Notes under the pieces: generated by a model
What the model was told of the DNA's origin: nothing
Databases searched by the model: none
What the model saw: the letters and a program-made list of their open reading frames with translations, nothing else
Part shown: positions 53,388-61,556 of the stretch, one piece after another
How the letters are laid out: the number at the start of each line of letters is the position of its first letter
Numbering within the stretch: position 1 is the stretch's first letter
From: Bin80 sp965208025
GTDB lineage: Bacteria; Bacteroidota; Rhodothermia; Rhodothermales; Bin80
DNA: 64,000 nt
Direction of reading: 5' to 3'
Assembly (NCBI GenBank): GCA_965208025.1
Contig: OZ242302.1
Span: 3,534,001-3,598,000 of the forward strand
Translations under genes and position numbers: made by a program

Positions 53388-53597
53388 AGTCTACGGGTTC
53401 CCGTGAGCATGTCTGTCACTATGCAGTTTCCGAAGAAATCTCCGATAAAATCTTTCCAGTCTGCATTGCTATCTTGGATTGGTGTGTCAGGAGATAGAGT
53501 TTCAACGCAGAATCAATAGAATGCTGCTGGCAGTGCCAAAGAATCAAATCAGATAGTTCACGAATTGGTGGGACAATGGAACGAATCAACGCATGGA

Positions 53598-54593
53598 TCA
53601 GCAAGAAATCCATGCATGTTCCTGATCACTCTGAAAACACGCGTCAATGATGCGCATATTGTGAAGAGAATCCGTAATTGGCGTTAGACATTGTTCCCCA
53701 TTAAATGCGGCCCCTGCGAACGCGTCAAACTGCTTCAAGAATTGGTTGGCAGGTTCTATTTTATGGGTAGTTACATCAAGATTTCGCACTAGATCAATTT
53801 GGACATGTTCATTCGGGGAATTATTGAATGGCATGGGTAAGATGATCTGTCCCTTGGTTCCGACCAACTGTACAGATTGAGTTCTACACATCTGGGTACC
53901 ACAAACCACAGTAGCACTCCCTTGGGCAAAGTCCAGAAGTACGGTTGTCAAAATATCCGTCTTGAATTCTGCGTGTCTCTTCATTCGTGCACATACCTGA
54001 GTTGGCTCTGAGTCAAAAAGCCAACGAGCGACTGAAATACCATAGCAGCCAATATCCATGAGGGCTCCGCCTCCAAATTCTACCTTGTTACGAATATTAT
54101 CAGGATCCAGATTCTCATAAGAAAAGTGTACATGTATATGTTGCAACTCCCCAATTTGTCCAGATTGAATCCATTCGTGTGTATAGGTCCATTGAGGATG
54201 ATGCTTGTACATAAATGCTTCTGCAATCACCAGATTTGGATGATCCTCAGAGATGCGTTGAAGACGGTGAGCATCCGACTCGTCGAGCCCCAGTGGTTTC
54301 TCGCAGAGTACATGCTTTCCAGCCTTGACGGCTTTGGATGCCCAATCAACATGTAAGTGATTGGGCAGTGGGATATAAACTGCATCAACAGTGTCCAGAC
54401 GGATCAGATGATCATACGCAGGGCAAACCACCGGAATCCTGTGTCTCTGCGCAATCTGATTTGCCCGACTCTGATCTCGTGATGCAATCGCATGAACACG
54501 CCCGTGTTGGCTCTCTTGAATAGCAGGGATCACTTTCTCTTGTGCGATTCTGGCACCTGACAAGATCCCCCACCGGAGACAATGGTCACTCAT
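53598..54593 (-). CDS. Gfo/Idh/MocA family oxidoreductase
   Basis: The 331-aa protein has an N-terminal Rossmann fold (RWGILSGARIAQEKVIPAI), the EKPLGLDESDA motif near residue 98, and GGGALMDIGCYGISVARW near 175, the conserved catalytic His being replaced by Tyr as in the xylose/dihydrodiol dehydrogenase-like subgroup. It probably oxidises or reduces a sugar with NAD(P). It lies 94 bases downstream of the DUF1080 gene on the same strand. Pairing with DUF1080 suggests a 3-keto-glycoside route; the actual sugar is unknown. Confidence 0.82.
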   Translation of the reverse strand: MSDHCLRWGILSGARIAQEKVIPAIQESQHGRVHAIASRDQSRANQIAQRHRIPVVCPAYDHLIRLDTVDAVYIPLPNHLHVDWASKAVKAGKHVLCEKPLGLDESDAHRLQRISEDHPNLVIAEAFMYKHHPQWTYTHEWIQSGQIGELQHIHVHFSYENLDPDNIRNKVEFGGGALMDIGCYGISVARWLFDSEPTQVCARMKRHAEFKTDILTTVLLDFAQGSATVVCGTQMCRTQSVQLVGTKGQIILPMPFNNSPNEHVQIDLVRNLDVTTHKIEPANQFLKQFDAFAGAAFNGEQCLTPITDSLHNMRIIDACFQSDQEHAWISC

Positions 54594-54687
54594 GATCGGT
54601 TACGAAGATGAATTCAAGTATGAAATAGGCGATATTCACCCACTGACCCATTGAGGTTTCCCTGATTGGGGAGATCCGTATGAACGA

Positions 54688-56088
54688 CTAATCAATCTTC
54701 CGAATCTTGATACTACGAAAATGAACTTCATCCCCATGATCCTGCAATAGGATGTGACCCTGGGGCCAATGCCCAAATCCTTCCCAGTCAACGTATTTAC
54801 TTCGTGCGACCAAGGCATCAAATGCTGGGGTACCCCGCTCGTAAGCAAGCACCTTACGATCATTAAGCCAGTGTTCAACATTAGCCCCCACAAATTCGGA
54901 CTGACTCATTGAGTTTCGCACGAATGTTTCATCCATCCGAGTTCCAGTCACAACGAGACGAGCACGATTCCATTCACCAGTTGCACGAACCATCTTCCCT
55001 GAGTCCGCGGGAATCAGATCGTAAAGAGATGCAAGTGTTCGGTTGCCCGCTGCACCTTGGTTGGCATCTGGATGGTGTTCATCATCCAGAAGTTGGTATT
55101 CGAGTCCGATCGCCGAGGCATCGCTACCATAGGACTCAGTAATGAAGTACTTGATTCCACTATTTGCGCCCTCGGTGAGCTTGAAATCAAGACTGAACTC
55201 AAAAGTTGAATATTCGTCAACGGTCACAATGTCGCCACCATGGGCCGCTTCAGCTCCACCCGAGGATTCAACCATAAGGACTCCGTCCTGAATCATCCAA
55301 CCTTTTTCTGGAAAGGCTTCTTTGCCTGCCCCGCGCCAACCATCCGTCGTGTTGCCATCAAACAATAGGGTGAATCCTTGAGCAACCTCCTGTTCGCTCA
55401 GTGTATTCGGGACCAAATTTACCACATAGTTTTCCGTCCACGGTCGTGGCGAAACATTGTCGTCCATAAGTTTGATATTTCGCCAGCGTACATGACGTCC
55501 AGACTGTTCTGAACTGGAGACGCTGTGAACCTGTAGTGCGATGAAGCCAGAAGCGGTCATATTGTCGTAAAGTGCTGCGCAGGGGACATCGTTGATCCAA
55601 GTTCGTATGGAGGGCCCGATCGCCTCAATATAATAGTGATTCCACTCATCTAATTTGAAGGCGGAACGGCAGTCTTCATTCACAGACAGGGGATATAACC
55701 ATCCTCTCCGAGCCTCATCATAGATTCCACCACTCCAAGCTCTGGTACTCGGATCAACTTCAACTTGGTAGCCATGTACCCGTCCACTGAGGTATTCTTC
55801 ATTAGATTCACTTCGAATCTGTATGCCAGAGTTAATGATAGGATCAACCCATACCTCTACACTGAGCACGAAGTCACCGTAGGTTTGCTTAGTTGCCAAG
55901 AATGTGTTTGGCGTATTTTCAGTGGTGGTTCCAGTGACTTCGCCATCGGATGCAGTGTAGATAGCTTCCCCACCAAGTTTCTCCCACCCAGAAAGATCAT
56001 CTCCATCAACCAGTAAGGTCCAATCCTGTGCATAGTTCATATTCGCGATGAAAGCGGTAATGCAGAAAAGTATGATTGTACGCAGCAT
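54688..56088 (-). CDS. Secreted tandem DUF1080 (3-keto-disaccharide hydrolase) protein
   Basis: The 466-aa protein has a signal peptide (MLRTIILFCITAFIANM, cleavage near NYAQ) and two DUF1080 jelly-roll domains. The first begins TLLVDGDDLSGWEKLGG near residue 24 and the second TLLFDGNTTDGWRGAG near residue 240. Domains of this type (3-keto-disaccharide hydrolase family, LamG-like fold) act on 3-keto-glycosides in related bacteria. I start at the ATG at 56088; the frame extends nine codons upstream without improving the signal peptide. The Gfo/Idh gene follows. Function of each copy, and whether both are active, is open. Confidence 0.85.
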   Translation of the reverse strand: MLRTIILFCITAFIANMNYAQDWTLLVDGDDLSGWEKLGGEAIYTASDGEVTGTTTENTPNTFLATKQTYGDFVLSVEVWVDPIINSGIQIRSESNEEYLSGRVHGYQVEVDPSTRAWSGGIYDEARRGWLYPLSVNEDCRSAFKLDEWNHYYIEAIGPSIRTWINDVPCAALYDNMTASGFIALQVHSVSSSEQSGRHVRWRNIKLMDDNVSPRPWTENYVVNLVPNTLSEQEVAQGFTLLFDGNTTDGWRGAGKEAFPEKGWMIQDGVLMVESSGGAEAAHGGDIVTVDEYSTFEFSLDFKLTEGANSGIKYFITESYGSDASAIGLEYQLLDDEHHPDANQGAAGNRTLASLYDLIPADSGKMVRATGEWNRARLVVTGTRMDETFVRNSMSQSEFVGANVEHWLNDRKVLAYERGTPAFDALVARSKYVDWEGFGHWPQGHILLQDHGDEVHFRSIKIRKID

Positions 56089-56115
56089 AGTAAATGAGAG
56101 GTAAGTGTAACTCAA

Positions 56116-56552
56116 AGATAGTGAATCAGAAGATCATCAAATAATAATCACCTAAAAGTCACGCAGAATTTGGAGTACGTAACACATGAAACAACATCGA
56201 TCATTTAGGGATATCTCCTCCCCCAACCTGAAGATAGAGGATGTAGTCCATTAGACTTAAAAAAAATCTCGTAGGTTTCACGTAATCAACCGTGAAAGAT
56301 CAAGCCAAAAATCAAATTAGCATTGGTATGAATAATTGCGTCTTCTTATCCACCGAAAGCAGGTAAGTGCTGTCACCTTAGGATTTAATCAGATGCCAGC
56401 TACCTTGACTCGGCTATATTTGATGTAATTGTTTGGATTGGCAACTTTCAGAAGAGGGCCAGGAAAACGCAATCTAAGGGAATATCAGTCCTTAGTCGGG
56501 TTTAGGCCAAAAATTGAGGAAGGGAGCGTTAAGTTGGAGTTTGCGGTTGGCT
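56116..56552. other. Intergenic region with a 22-bp palindrome
   Basis: No gene is recognised in these 437 bases, which are AT-rich. A perfect 7-bp inverted repeat, TTTCACG at 56276-56282 and CGTGAAA at 56291-56297, with an 8-base spacer, looks like a regulator binding site. It is about 190 bases upstream of the DUF1080 gene and could control it, although the distance is large. Confidence 0.45.
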
Positions 56553-56975
56553 CTACACATCAACTTCTACGGCGATTAAGTCGTAGGAACGGAATACTTG
56601 GTCAATATCATGAATGACGTTACGACGAATTCTATGTTTCAGAAAGGGAATCTTACTGCGATTGCCAGTAACATAGACGCGATAGGGATGCACCAGTAGA
56701 CGAACATGTCTGGCACCAATAGGAACGGCTTCAACCTGAACGACAACCTTGTACAGTAGCCAGTCACGAATTTCACGATATGTTGTTGAAATAGTATTCG
56801 GAGAAGGAGAGGGAATCAATTCCCATCCCGCTTTAATCAATGCTTCTTCAATCAATACGACGGGGACTCTTTCATTAAAGTCGTACTGATAATCCTTGTA
56901 TAAAGGATGAAGAGATGGGGAGCAACTGATAGCCGCGGTGATTAATAGTAGGATAGAAAAAGTGTTTTTGAACAC
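56553..56975 (-). CDS. Small lipoprotein of unknown function
   Basis: The 140-aa protein has a lipoprotein signal (hydrophobic residues 5-15, lipobox AISC at about 15-18) followed by a mixed alpha/beta domain with conserved-looking aromatic and basic residues, such as IREIRDWLLYK-like and RLLVHPYRVYVTGN segments. I do not recognise the family. It is probably anchored in the periplasm. The alpha/beta hydrolase gene ends 29 bases upstream on the same strand, so the two are likely cotranscribed. Confidence 0.65.
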   Translation of the reverse strand: MFKNTFSILLLITAAISCSPSLHPLYKDYQYDFNERVPVVLIEEALIKAGWELIPSPSPNTISTTYREIRDWLLYKVVVQVEAVPIGARHVRLLVHPYRVYVTGNRSKIPFLKHRIRRNVIHDIDQVFRSYDLIAVEVDV

Positions 56976-57004
56976 GGGGATATGGCTCAGACGGAAGCAG
57001 TTTC

Positions 57005-57805
57005 TTAATCAACCATGCACTCTAAAAAATCAAGCATTAGTTTATTGAATGTCTCTGGATGCTCCATCATGGGGGCATGGCCACACTTTTCTATAAATCG
57101 TAGCTCTGCATCGGGTAGCAAATTCTTGAATGAAAGAGCTACATCAGGCGGAGTGATCTGATCTTCGGTCCCCCAGATTAGTAGGGATGGTACGTTGATG
57201 TTCTTTAAATCATCAATTACGAGGTCATGCATTGAACTACGAGCAACCCAAACGAAACGAAGTGCACGAAATCGATTCGTCGCAAGATCGTAAATCCGCT
57301 CTACCAGTTCGTCCGTCACCATTGCGGGATCATAAAAGGTTTTGGCTGCCTTTTTACGAATAAATTCTCGGTCATGACGCCGGAAGGTGGTCTTTCCAAC
57401 TTCTGTTTCGTAGATCCCTGACGAGCCAGAGAGGAGTAACCCAACGACATTCTCTGGATACTCAGATGTATATCTAATCGCGATTTGCCCTCCCAAAGAA
57501 CTTCCCATAATGATCATTCGATCCAGATTTAGGAAGGTGGTGAATGAGCGTACAAAATCAGCGATCCCCTGAACATGTGCTTGTCCACGGGGCATCTTAT
57601 CAATAAACAGATATGGAGCAATCGCACGATACCCCTCTGATGCTAAGGCGGAGGCTGCATCAAACCAGCCATCTGGGTCACCAAGAAGTCCGTGCAACAG
57701 CAGGAGCGGAGGAAAATCACGATCTCCACCAGAATCAACATACTTGAATTTGCCAGACTCGTAAACCTTTAGATTTGAAGGAAGAGTCTGAGAACTGTCT
57801 TTCAT
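57005..57805 (-). CDS. Alpha/beta hydrolase
   Basis: The 266-aa protein is a single-domain alpha/beta hydrolase. The oxyanion-loop segment LLLHGLLGDPDGW is near residue 35, and the catalytic triad is Ser103 in GSSLGG, Asp215 in WGTEDQITPP and His243 in CGHAPMMEHPE. There is no signal peptide, so it is cytosolic. Family members include esterases and C-C hydrolases; the substrate is unknown. It is upstream of the small lipoprotein gene on the same strand. Confidence 0.9.
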   Translation of the reverse strand: MKDSSQTLPSNLKVYESGKFKYVDSGGDRDFPPLLLLHGLLGDPDGWFDAASALASEGYRAIAPYLFIDKMPRGQAHVQGIADFVRSFTTFLNLDRMIIMGSSLGGQIAIRYTSEYPENVVGLLLSGSSGIYETEVGKTTFRRHDREFIRKKAAKTFYDPAMVTDELVERIYDLATNRFRALRFVWVARSSMHDLVIDDLKNINVPSLLIWGTEDQITPPDVALSFKNLLPDAELRFIEKCGHAPMMEHPETFNKLMLDFLECMVD

Positions 57806-58421
57806 AAATATTGAGGGTCAATGTTGATGTATGAACAAATTTATGAATAAGAAGTAGTCTTTTCTCTAGTTGAAGACCAATAATACAGGTCAGCAAGGAT
57901 AAATATCCAGTGAATAAGTAAACGGCGACAAATTCTGATTGGATAGAATTGGATGCATGCAACTAAGATACAACTCTTCACACTCTTAAAGACACTCACG
58001 AAAATATCACACTTAAATTCAAATTGGGAGGATTTGTGGCAGGATGATCCAAGGGATATGATTGGGAAGTGGGGGAGTAGTAAGCGAAATTAATTAACTT
58101 CTTTGGCTAAGGGATTCAACTATCTTTCTTCAATCAATCACTGTTTCACTACGGTAGAAGCATACGATACCGTACGGCAGGCAAAAATGAGACTTTTGGT
58201 CGGGAGAATAAAATTAGTAAGTGTTAGAATAATGAACAGCATTACTGACGCAGACCTCGCAGAATCTCTCCATTCCCGACTCAATAAAATGCAATATTTT
58301 TGGTGAAAGCTATCAATAGATCTACTGGACAAGACACTCTCAAACGTGAAACAGAGAAAACAGATGTAAGTATAATCTATCTTAACTAAGGTAAACCTCT
58401 TAACTTGACTTATACTAACGA
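57806..58421. other. AT-rich intergenic region
   Basis: These 616 bases contain no gene that I can support. A 67-codon frame at 58103-58306 has no recognisable feature or start site. The palindrome CCGTACGG occurs at 58170-58177. Promoters for the divergent hydrolase gene and the 31-aa gene should be here; TTGACT at 58404 with TATACT at 58410 is too tightly spaced to be a standard pair. Confidence 0.45.
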
Positions 58422-58517
58422 ATGCCCTGCGGCAAAAAACGGAAACGTCACAAGATTGCAACGCATAAGCGTAAGAAACGATTGCGTAAAAATCGTCATA
58501 AGAAACGAAATCGTTAG
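58422..58517 (+). CDS. AURKAIP1/COX24-domain small basic ribosomal-type protein
   Basis: A 31-codon frame reads MPCGKKRKRHKIATHKRKKR and ends in a run of Lys/Arg/His/Asn. This is the bacterial form of the AURKAIP1/COX24 domain, the family of mitochondrial ribosomal protein mS38 and of the tiny basic proteins found on some bacterial small subunits. About two thirds of residues are basic, consistent with rRNA binding. It is annotated across Bacteroidota in this size range. The start is unambiguous, since the whole motif fits this frame and a stop lies at 58515-58517. No clear Shine-Dalgarno sequence is present. Confidence 0.9.
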   Translation: MPCGKKRKRHKIATHKRKKRLRKNRHKKRNR

Positions 58518-58595
58518 ATTCGTGGCTTGTTGGGGGTTTGATTATATCGTGATGACCAACATGTCCTTAGGCATGAAAATAACTTTTCAAAAGTG

Positions 58596-58919
58596 ATGTC
58601 AAAAAATTATGGCCTCGGAGATGTAACTCGTGCTCTGGGTTTAGGGCTTTTGATGGGAGGAGGAGTTGGGTTTACGTTAGGACTTCTTCTCGCTCCTGAG
58701 GAGGGCAGTCGGCTACGGCGTAGAGTAACTTTTCATCTGGAAGAGTTGGCTAAACAAGTGGGTAGTCTGACCGACCTGATCAAAGATTCGGAGGATAATG
58801 ATGGCGCCAAGTCCGATGGAGAGGCACTTGTGGCAAAAGCGAATGAGCAAGCCCAAGAGATAAATTCACGAATGGAAGAAATCATGGATTCTGCTTCCTC
58901 AACAGGTTCGGAGTCTTGA
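58596..58919 (+). CDS. YtxH-domain membrane protein
   Basis: The 107-aa protein has one N-terminal transmembrane helix rich in Gly (LGLGLLMGGGVGFTLGLLLA) ending in APEEGSRLRRRV, the hallmark of YtxH-like general-stress proteins, followed by an acidic cytoplasmic helical tail. I use the ATG at 58596; a GTG one codon earlier is possible. Its stop overlaps the TTG at 58916 of the next frame. The function of the family is not established, though members are often stress-induced. Confidence 0.82.
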   Translation: MSKNYGLGDVTRALGLGLLMGGGVGFTLGLLLAPEEGSRLRRRVTFHLEELAKQVGSLTDLIKDSEDNDGAKSDGEALVAKANEQAQEINSRMEEIMDSASSTGSES

Positions 58920-59728
58920 AAGGGAGGAGCATTATTGATGACAGGTTTGCCGTCTTGGTTGCATCGGCGAACTATATGGCGAGCGGAGGCAATCCATTTG
59001 CCCCTGATGTTTTTGATTATCGCTCCAAGACAACATTCAACTATTTTCACCAGTTGATCCCGGGTCGTAGAGAGATTTTGGATCAACTTCTTGAAATTAT
59101 TCGACGAGATGAAACGGAACTGCTCGAGCAAATTTTCGGTTCAGAAAATGTTCAGGATAGTGTGAAGTTAACCAAAACTGTTTATACGGCGCCATTGATG
59201 GCTGCCCGAAAACGGTTTGTACCAGATCCGTTCTTCAGTGCAGTAGATTTTGAGGGGCTCCCTACCGGAGCACAACGACGTCTCTTAGAGAACAGCATCA
59301 TCTTCAGTGGATTGTTTGGCATGTTACGTCCAGATGATCTCGTTCCAGAATATCAGCTCCGAATGTCATCTGCTATTCCAGACATTGGCCCACTGGTGTC
59401 GTTCTGGAAGCCTCGAATCAGCCCACTTCTGAACAAAGTGATCCGTAACCGCTTCGTTTGGGATTTGCTACCCGACTCTTACCGTGAAGCGTGGGAGGAT
59501 GATGAGTCTTATGAAGCACGTGCGATGATTGTTTTTTATGATAAAAACAAGAAAATTATTAAAGAGGATACGGTCTATCGCGGTCAACTAATGAATTTTG
59601 TTGTACGTGATCCAGCAATCAGTGTAGAAGCACTAGATGAGTGGCGTCACCCAAGTGGATTTAAGATCTCACATGAACGGTCAAGTCTTGAAGGTAAGAC
59701 GAAGACGGTTGCGATGATTCGCCGCTAG
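58916..59728 (+). CDS. yaaA: YaaA/UPF0246 family protein (start uncertain)
   Basis: The protein (up to 270 aa) matches the YaaA family, known in E. coli for limiting iron-driven damage during peroxide stress. Key blocks are FAVLVASANYM near the start, NSIIFSGLFGMLRPDDLVPEYQ in the middle and SYREAW later. The C-terminal stretch KTKTVAMIRR is typical. The start is unclear: the frame opens at a TTG at 58916, while a strong GGGAGGAG at 58922 sits 8 bases before an ATG at 58938 in another frame. One extra base near 58946 would join them. It overlaps the YtxH gene. Confidence 0.82.
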   Translation: MKGRSIIDDRFAVLVASANYMASGGNPFAPDVFDYRSKTTFNYFHQLIPGRREILDQLLEIIRRDETELLEQIFGSENVQDSVKLTKTVYTAPLMAARKRFVPDPFFSAVDFEGLPTGAQRRLLENSIIFSGLFGMLRPDDLVPEYQLRMSSAIPDIGPLVSFWKPRISPLLNKVIRNRFVWDLLPDSYREAWEDDESYEARAMIVFYDKNKKIIKEDTVYRGQLMNFVVRDPAISVEALDEWRHPSGFKISHERSSLEGKTKTVAMIRR

Positions 59729-59735
59729 GCAATTG

Positions 59736-60479
59736 ATGGCAGAATTCCCCGCGTTGTTAATTCTATTTTTCGCAGGGGTAAGTGCAGGAATCATGAATGT
59801 GCTGGCAGGTGGAGGCTCCACCATTACTCTTCCTGTACTCATTCTTGTCGGACTTGATGCAGGAGTGGCCAACGGGACGAATCGTGTTGCAATTTTGGTT
59901 CAAAATATTTCGGCCACTTTCTCGTTCACAGCTGATAAGAAAACTCACTTTCAAAAGAGTGCCTCATTCGCTTTGTGGACAATCCCGGGAGCTATATCCG
60001 GGGCGATTACCGCAACAAAAATTGAGGATGCTCTATTTGAAAAAATCCTTGCCTTCCTTTTGATCGCCGTGGTTTTGTCAATGCTGATCCCACGCCAGAA
60101 TCGTAATCCAGATCAAGCTGAGACGAATTCATTCTGGGCTGGTCCAGCCCTCCTTCTAATTGGGTTTTATGGTGGATTCATTCAAGTGGGGGTTGGGTTT
60201 TTACTCATGGCCGTCTTTTATCATCTACTGAATCTTGATCTGCTCACCACAACCGTACACAAAATTTCAGTAGTTCTACTTTACACGATTCCTGCGCTAA
60301 TCATGTTTACAATTCTAGGGAAGGTAGACTGGGTGCTCGGGTTAATATTGGCTTCGGGGAATGCCATCGGCGCTTTTGTTGCCGCAAAGCTCGCGGTAAG
60401 ACGCGGTGAAAAGATCATTCGTGCTGTGATGGGGGTTGCAGTCCTTCTGATGGCCTTCAAAATACTTGATGTTGTATAA
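59736..60479 (+). CDS. TauE/SafE family permease
   Basis: The 247-aa integral-membrane protein has about eight hydrophobic segments and the repeated family motif: AGVSAGIMNVLAGGGSTI near residue 15, and GFYGGFIQVGVGFLLMAV in the second half. TauE/SafE proteins export sulfite, sulfoacetate and related anions or act on other small substrates; the substrate here is unknown. The ATG at 59736 is preferred over a TTG one codon earlier. It follows yaaA by 7 bases. Confidence 0.9.
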   Translation: MAEFPALLILFFAGVSAGIMNVLAGGGSTITLPVLILVGLDAGVANGTNRVAILVQNISATFSFTADKKTHFQKSASFALWTIPGAISGAITATKIEDALFEKILAFLLIAVVLSMLIPRQNRNPDQAETNSFWAGPALLLIGFYGGFIQVGVGFLLMAVFYHLLNLDLLTTTVHKISVVLLYTIPALIMFTILGKVDWVLGLILASGNAIGAFVAAKLAVRRGEKIIRAVMGVAVLLMAFKILDVV

Positions 60480-60598
60480 ATTCTCATCTGATTCAAAAAA
60501 AGCATGTACTGCTTCGTGCACAAGATTTAATCATAGAATTCAGGAAGGGGTAACTCAAAGGCAGGTCGGATGACGAAATCATTAGTTTCTGAGGTTGG

Positions 60599-61246
60599 AT
60601 GATTAGTTTAGTAGTCCGAAGTGTAGGACACAGCTATGGAAGTAGAAGGATTTTTCGTGATGTGAATCTGGAATTGGCCGCGGGGGATGTGCTTGCAATT
60701 ACGGGTGCGAATGGTTCAGGCAAATCAACATTACTTAAGATTTTAGCAGGGATCCTTCAGCCGACAAATGGTGATGTAGAGTTTATATTTTTCCAACATA
60801 ATATTCCAAGGGAACTCCATCCCTTACACGTAGGACTCGTAGCACCGTATGTGAATCTATATGAAGATCTGACGTTACGTGAGAATTTTGAATTTATAAT
60901 GCAGGCCAGATCCGTGCATTCGAATTCAGTGCAAATTGGAAAGGTTACATCAAAAGTAGGTCTGTCGGTAAACTCAAATAAACCTTTGAGGACTTACTCC
61001 ACAGGTATGCAGCAACGAGCACGCTTTGCAGCAGCATTATTCCATGAACCTAATATTCTTCTTCTGGATGAACCAACATTAGGATTAGACAGGCTTGGGA
61101 GAGATATGGTCAATACTGTGGTAAGCAATGCCCAAAAGTCTGGGCTTATCGTTGTGATTGCTTCAAATGCAGAAAGGGAGATCTCTGTGGCAAAACAAAT
61201 TTTGTGTATTGAAGATTATGTGACCAAGTTTCAGAAATTTGCATAG
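60599..61246 (+). CDS. ABC transporter ATP-binding protein, CcmA-like
   Basis: The 215-aa ATPase has Walker A GANGSGKS at residues 36-43, the signature STGMQQR at about 134-140 and Walker B ILLLDE at 153-158. Sequence and size resemble CcmA, the ATPase of the heme exporter used in cytochrome c maturation, but no ccmB or ccmC is adjacent, so another pairing is possible. It is soluble and acts at the inner membrane. The C-terminal segment is short. Start codon and frame are clear. Confidence 0.82.
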   Translation: MISLVVRSVGHSYGSRRIFRDVNLELAAGDVLAITGANGSGKSTLLKILAGILQPTNGDVEFIFFQHNIPRELHPLHVGLVAPYVNLYEDLTLRENFEFIMQARSVHSNSVQIGKVTSKVGLSVNSNKPLRTYSTGMQQRARFAAALFHEPNILLLDEPTLGLDRLGRDMVNTVVSNAQKSGLIVVIASNAEREISVAKQILCIEDYVTKFQKFA

Positions 61247-61300
61247 CCATCACACAAATTAGTCGTATACTATACTCATCTTAATCAAACCCCAAGAATC

Positions 61301-61552
61301 ATGATAGTCAGGCAACGTAAGGGGATGATCATCAAAAACACGAATAAACAGGTGATCTCTGTAAAGTTAAGTGGACGCGAAATTCAAATTCCGCCCGGTG
61401 AGACTACTCCTGTTTCTTCTGAGGAAGTCATGGAAAATACACTCAGAGATTTACTACAAGTTCGTGATTTAGCCATTGTTCGTCCACTCACCGAACAGGA
61501 AGAAGAGGAAATCCAGAAAAAGATTGCCCCCCAGAAAGGGACAAAAAAGTAA
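61301..61552 (+). CDS. Small protein of unknown function
   Basis: The 83-aa frame ends 4 bases before the glycosyltransferase start, and the two are probably cotranscribed. It has the sequence features of a small beta-rich domain: VISVKLSGREIQIPPGETTP in the middle, then an acidic tail EQEEEEIQKKI rich in charged residues. I do not recognise the family. An ATG at 61325 (MIIKNTNK) is an alternative start. Coding potential is supported by the close spacing to its neighbour. Confidence 0.6.
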   Translation: MIVRQRKGMIIKNTNKQVISVKLSGREIQIPPGETTPVSSEEVMENTLRDLLQVRDLAIVRPLTEQEEEEIQKKIAPQKGTKK

Positions 61553-61556
61553 GAAG

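Noticed and set aside
53419..53613. 64-codon minus-strand frame overlapping the end of the Gfo/Idh gene by 16 bases
   Set aside because: The short overlap hints at coupling, but there is no recognisable domain, no ribosome-binding site and no support from context.
58103..58306. 67-codon plus-strand frame in an AT-rich gap
   Set aside because: No start site, domain or neighbour supports it, and the region is AT-rich where random frames are short but possible.
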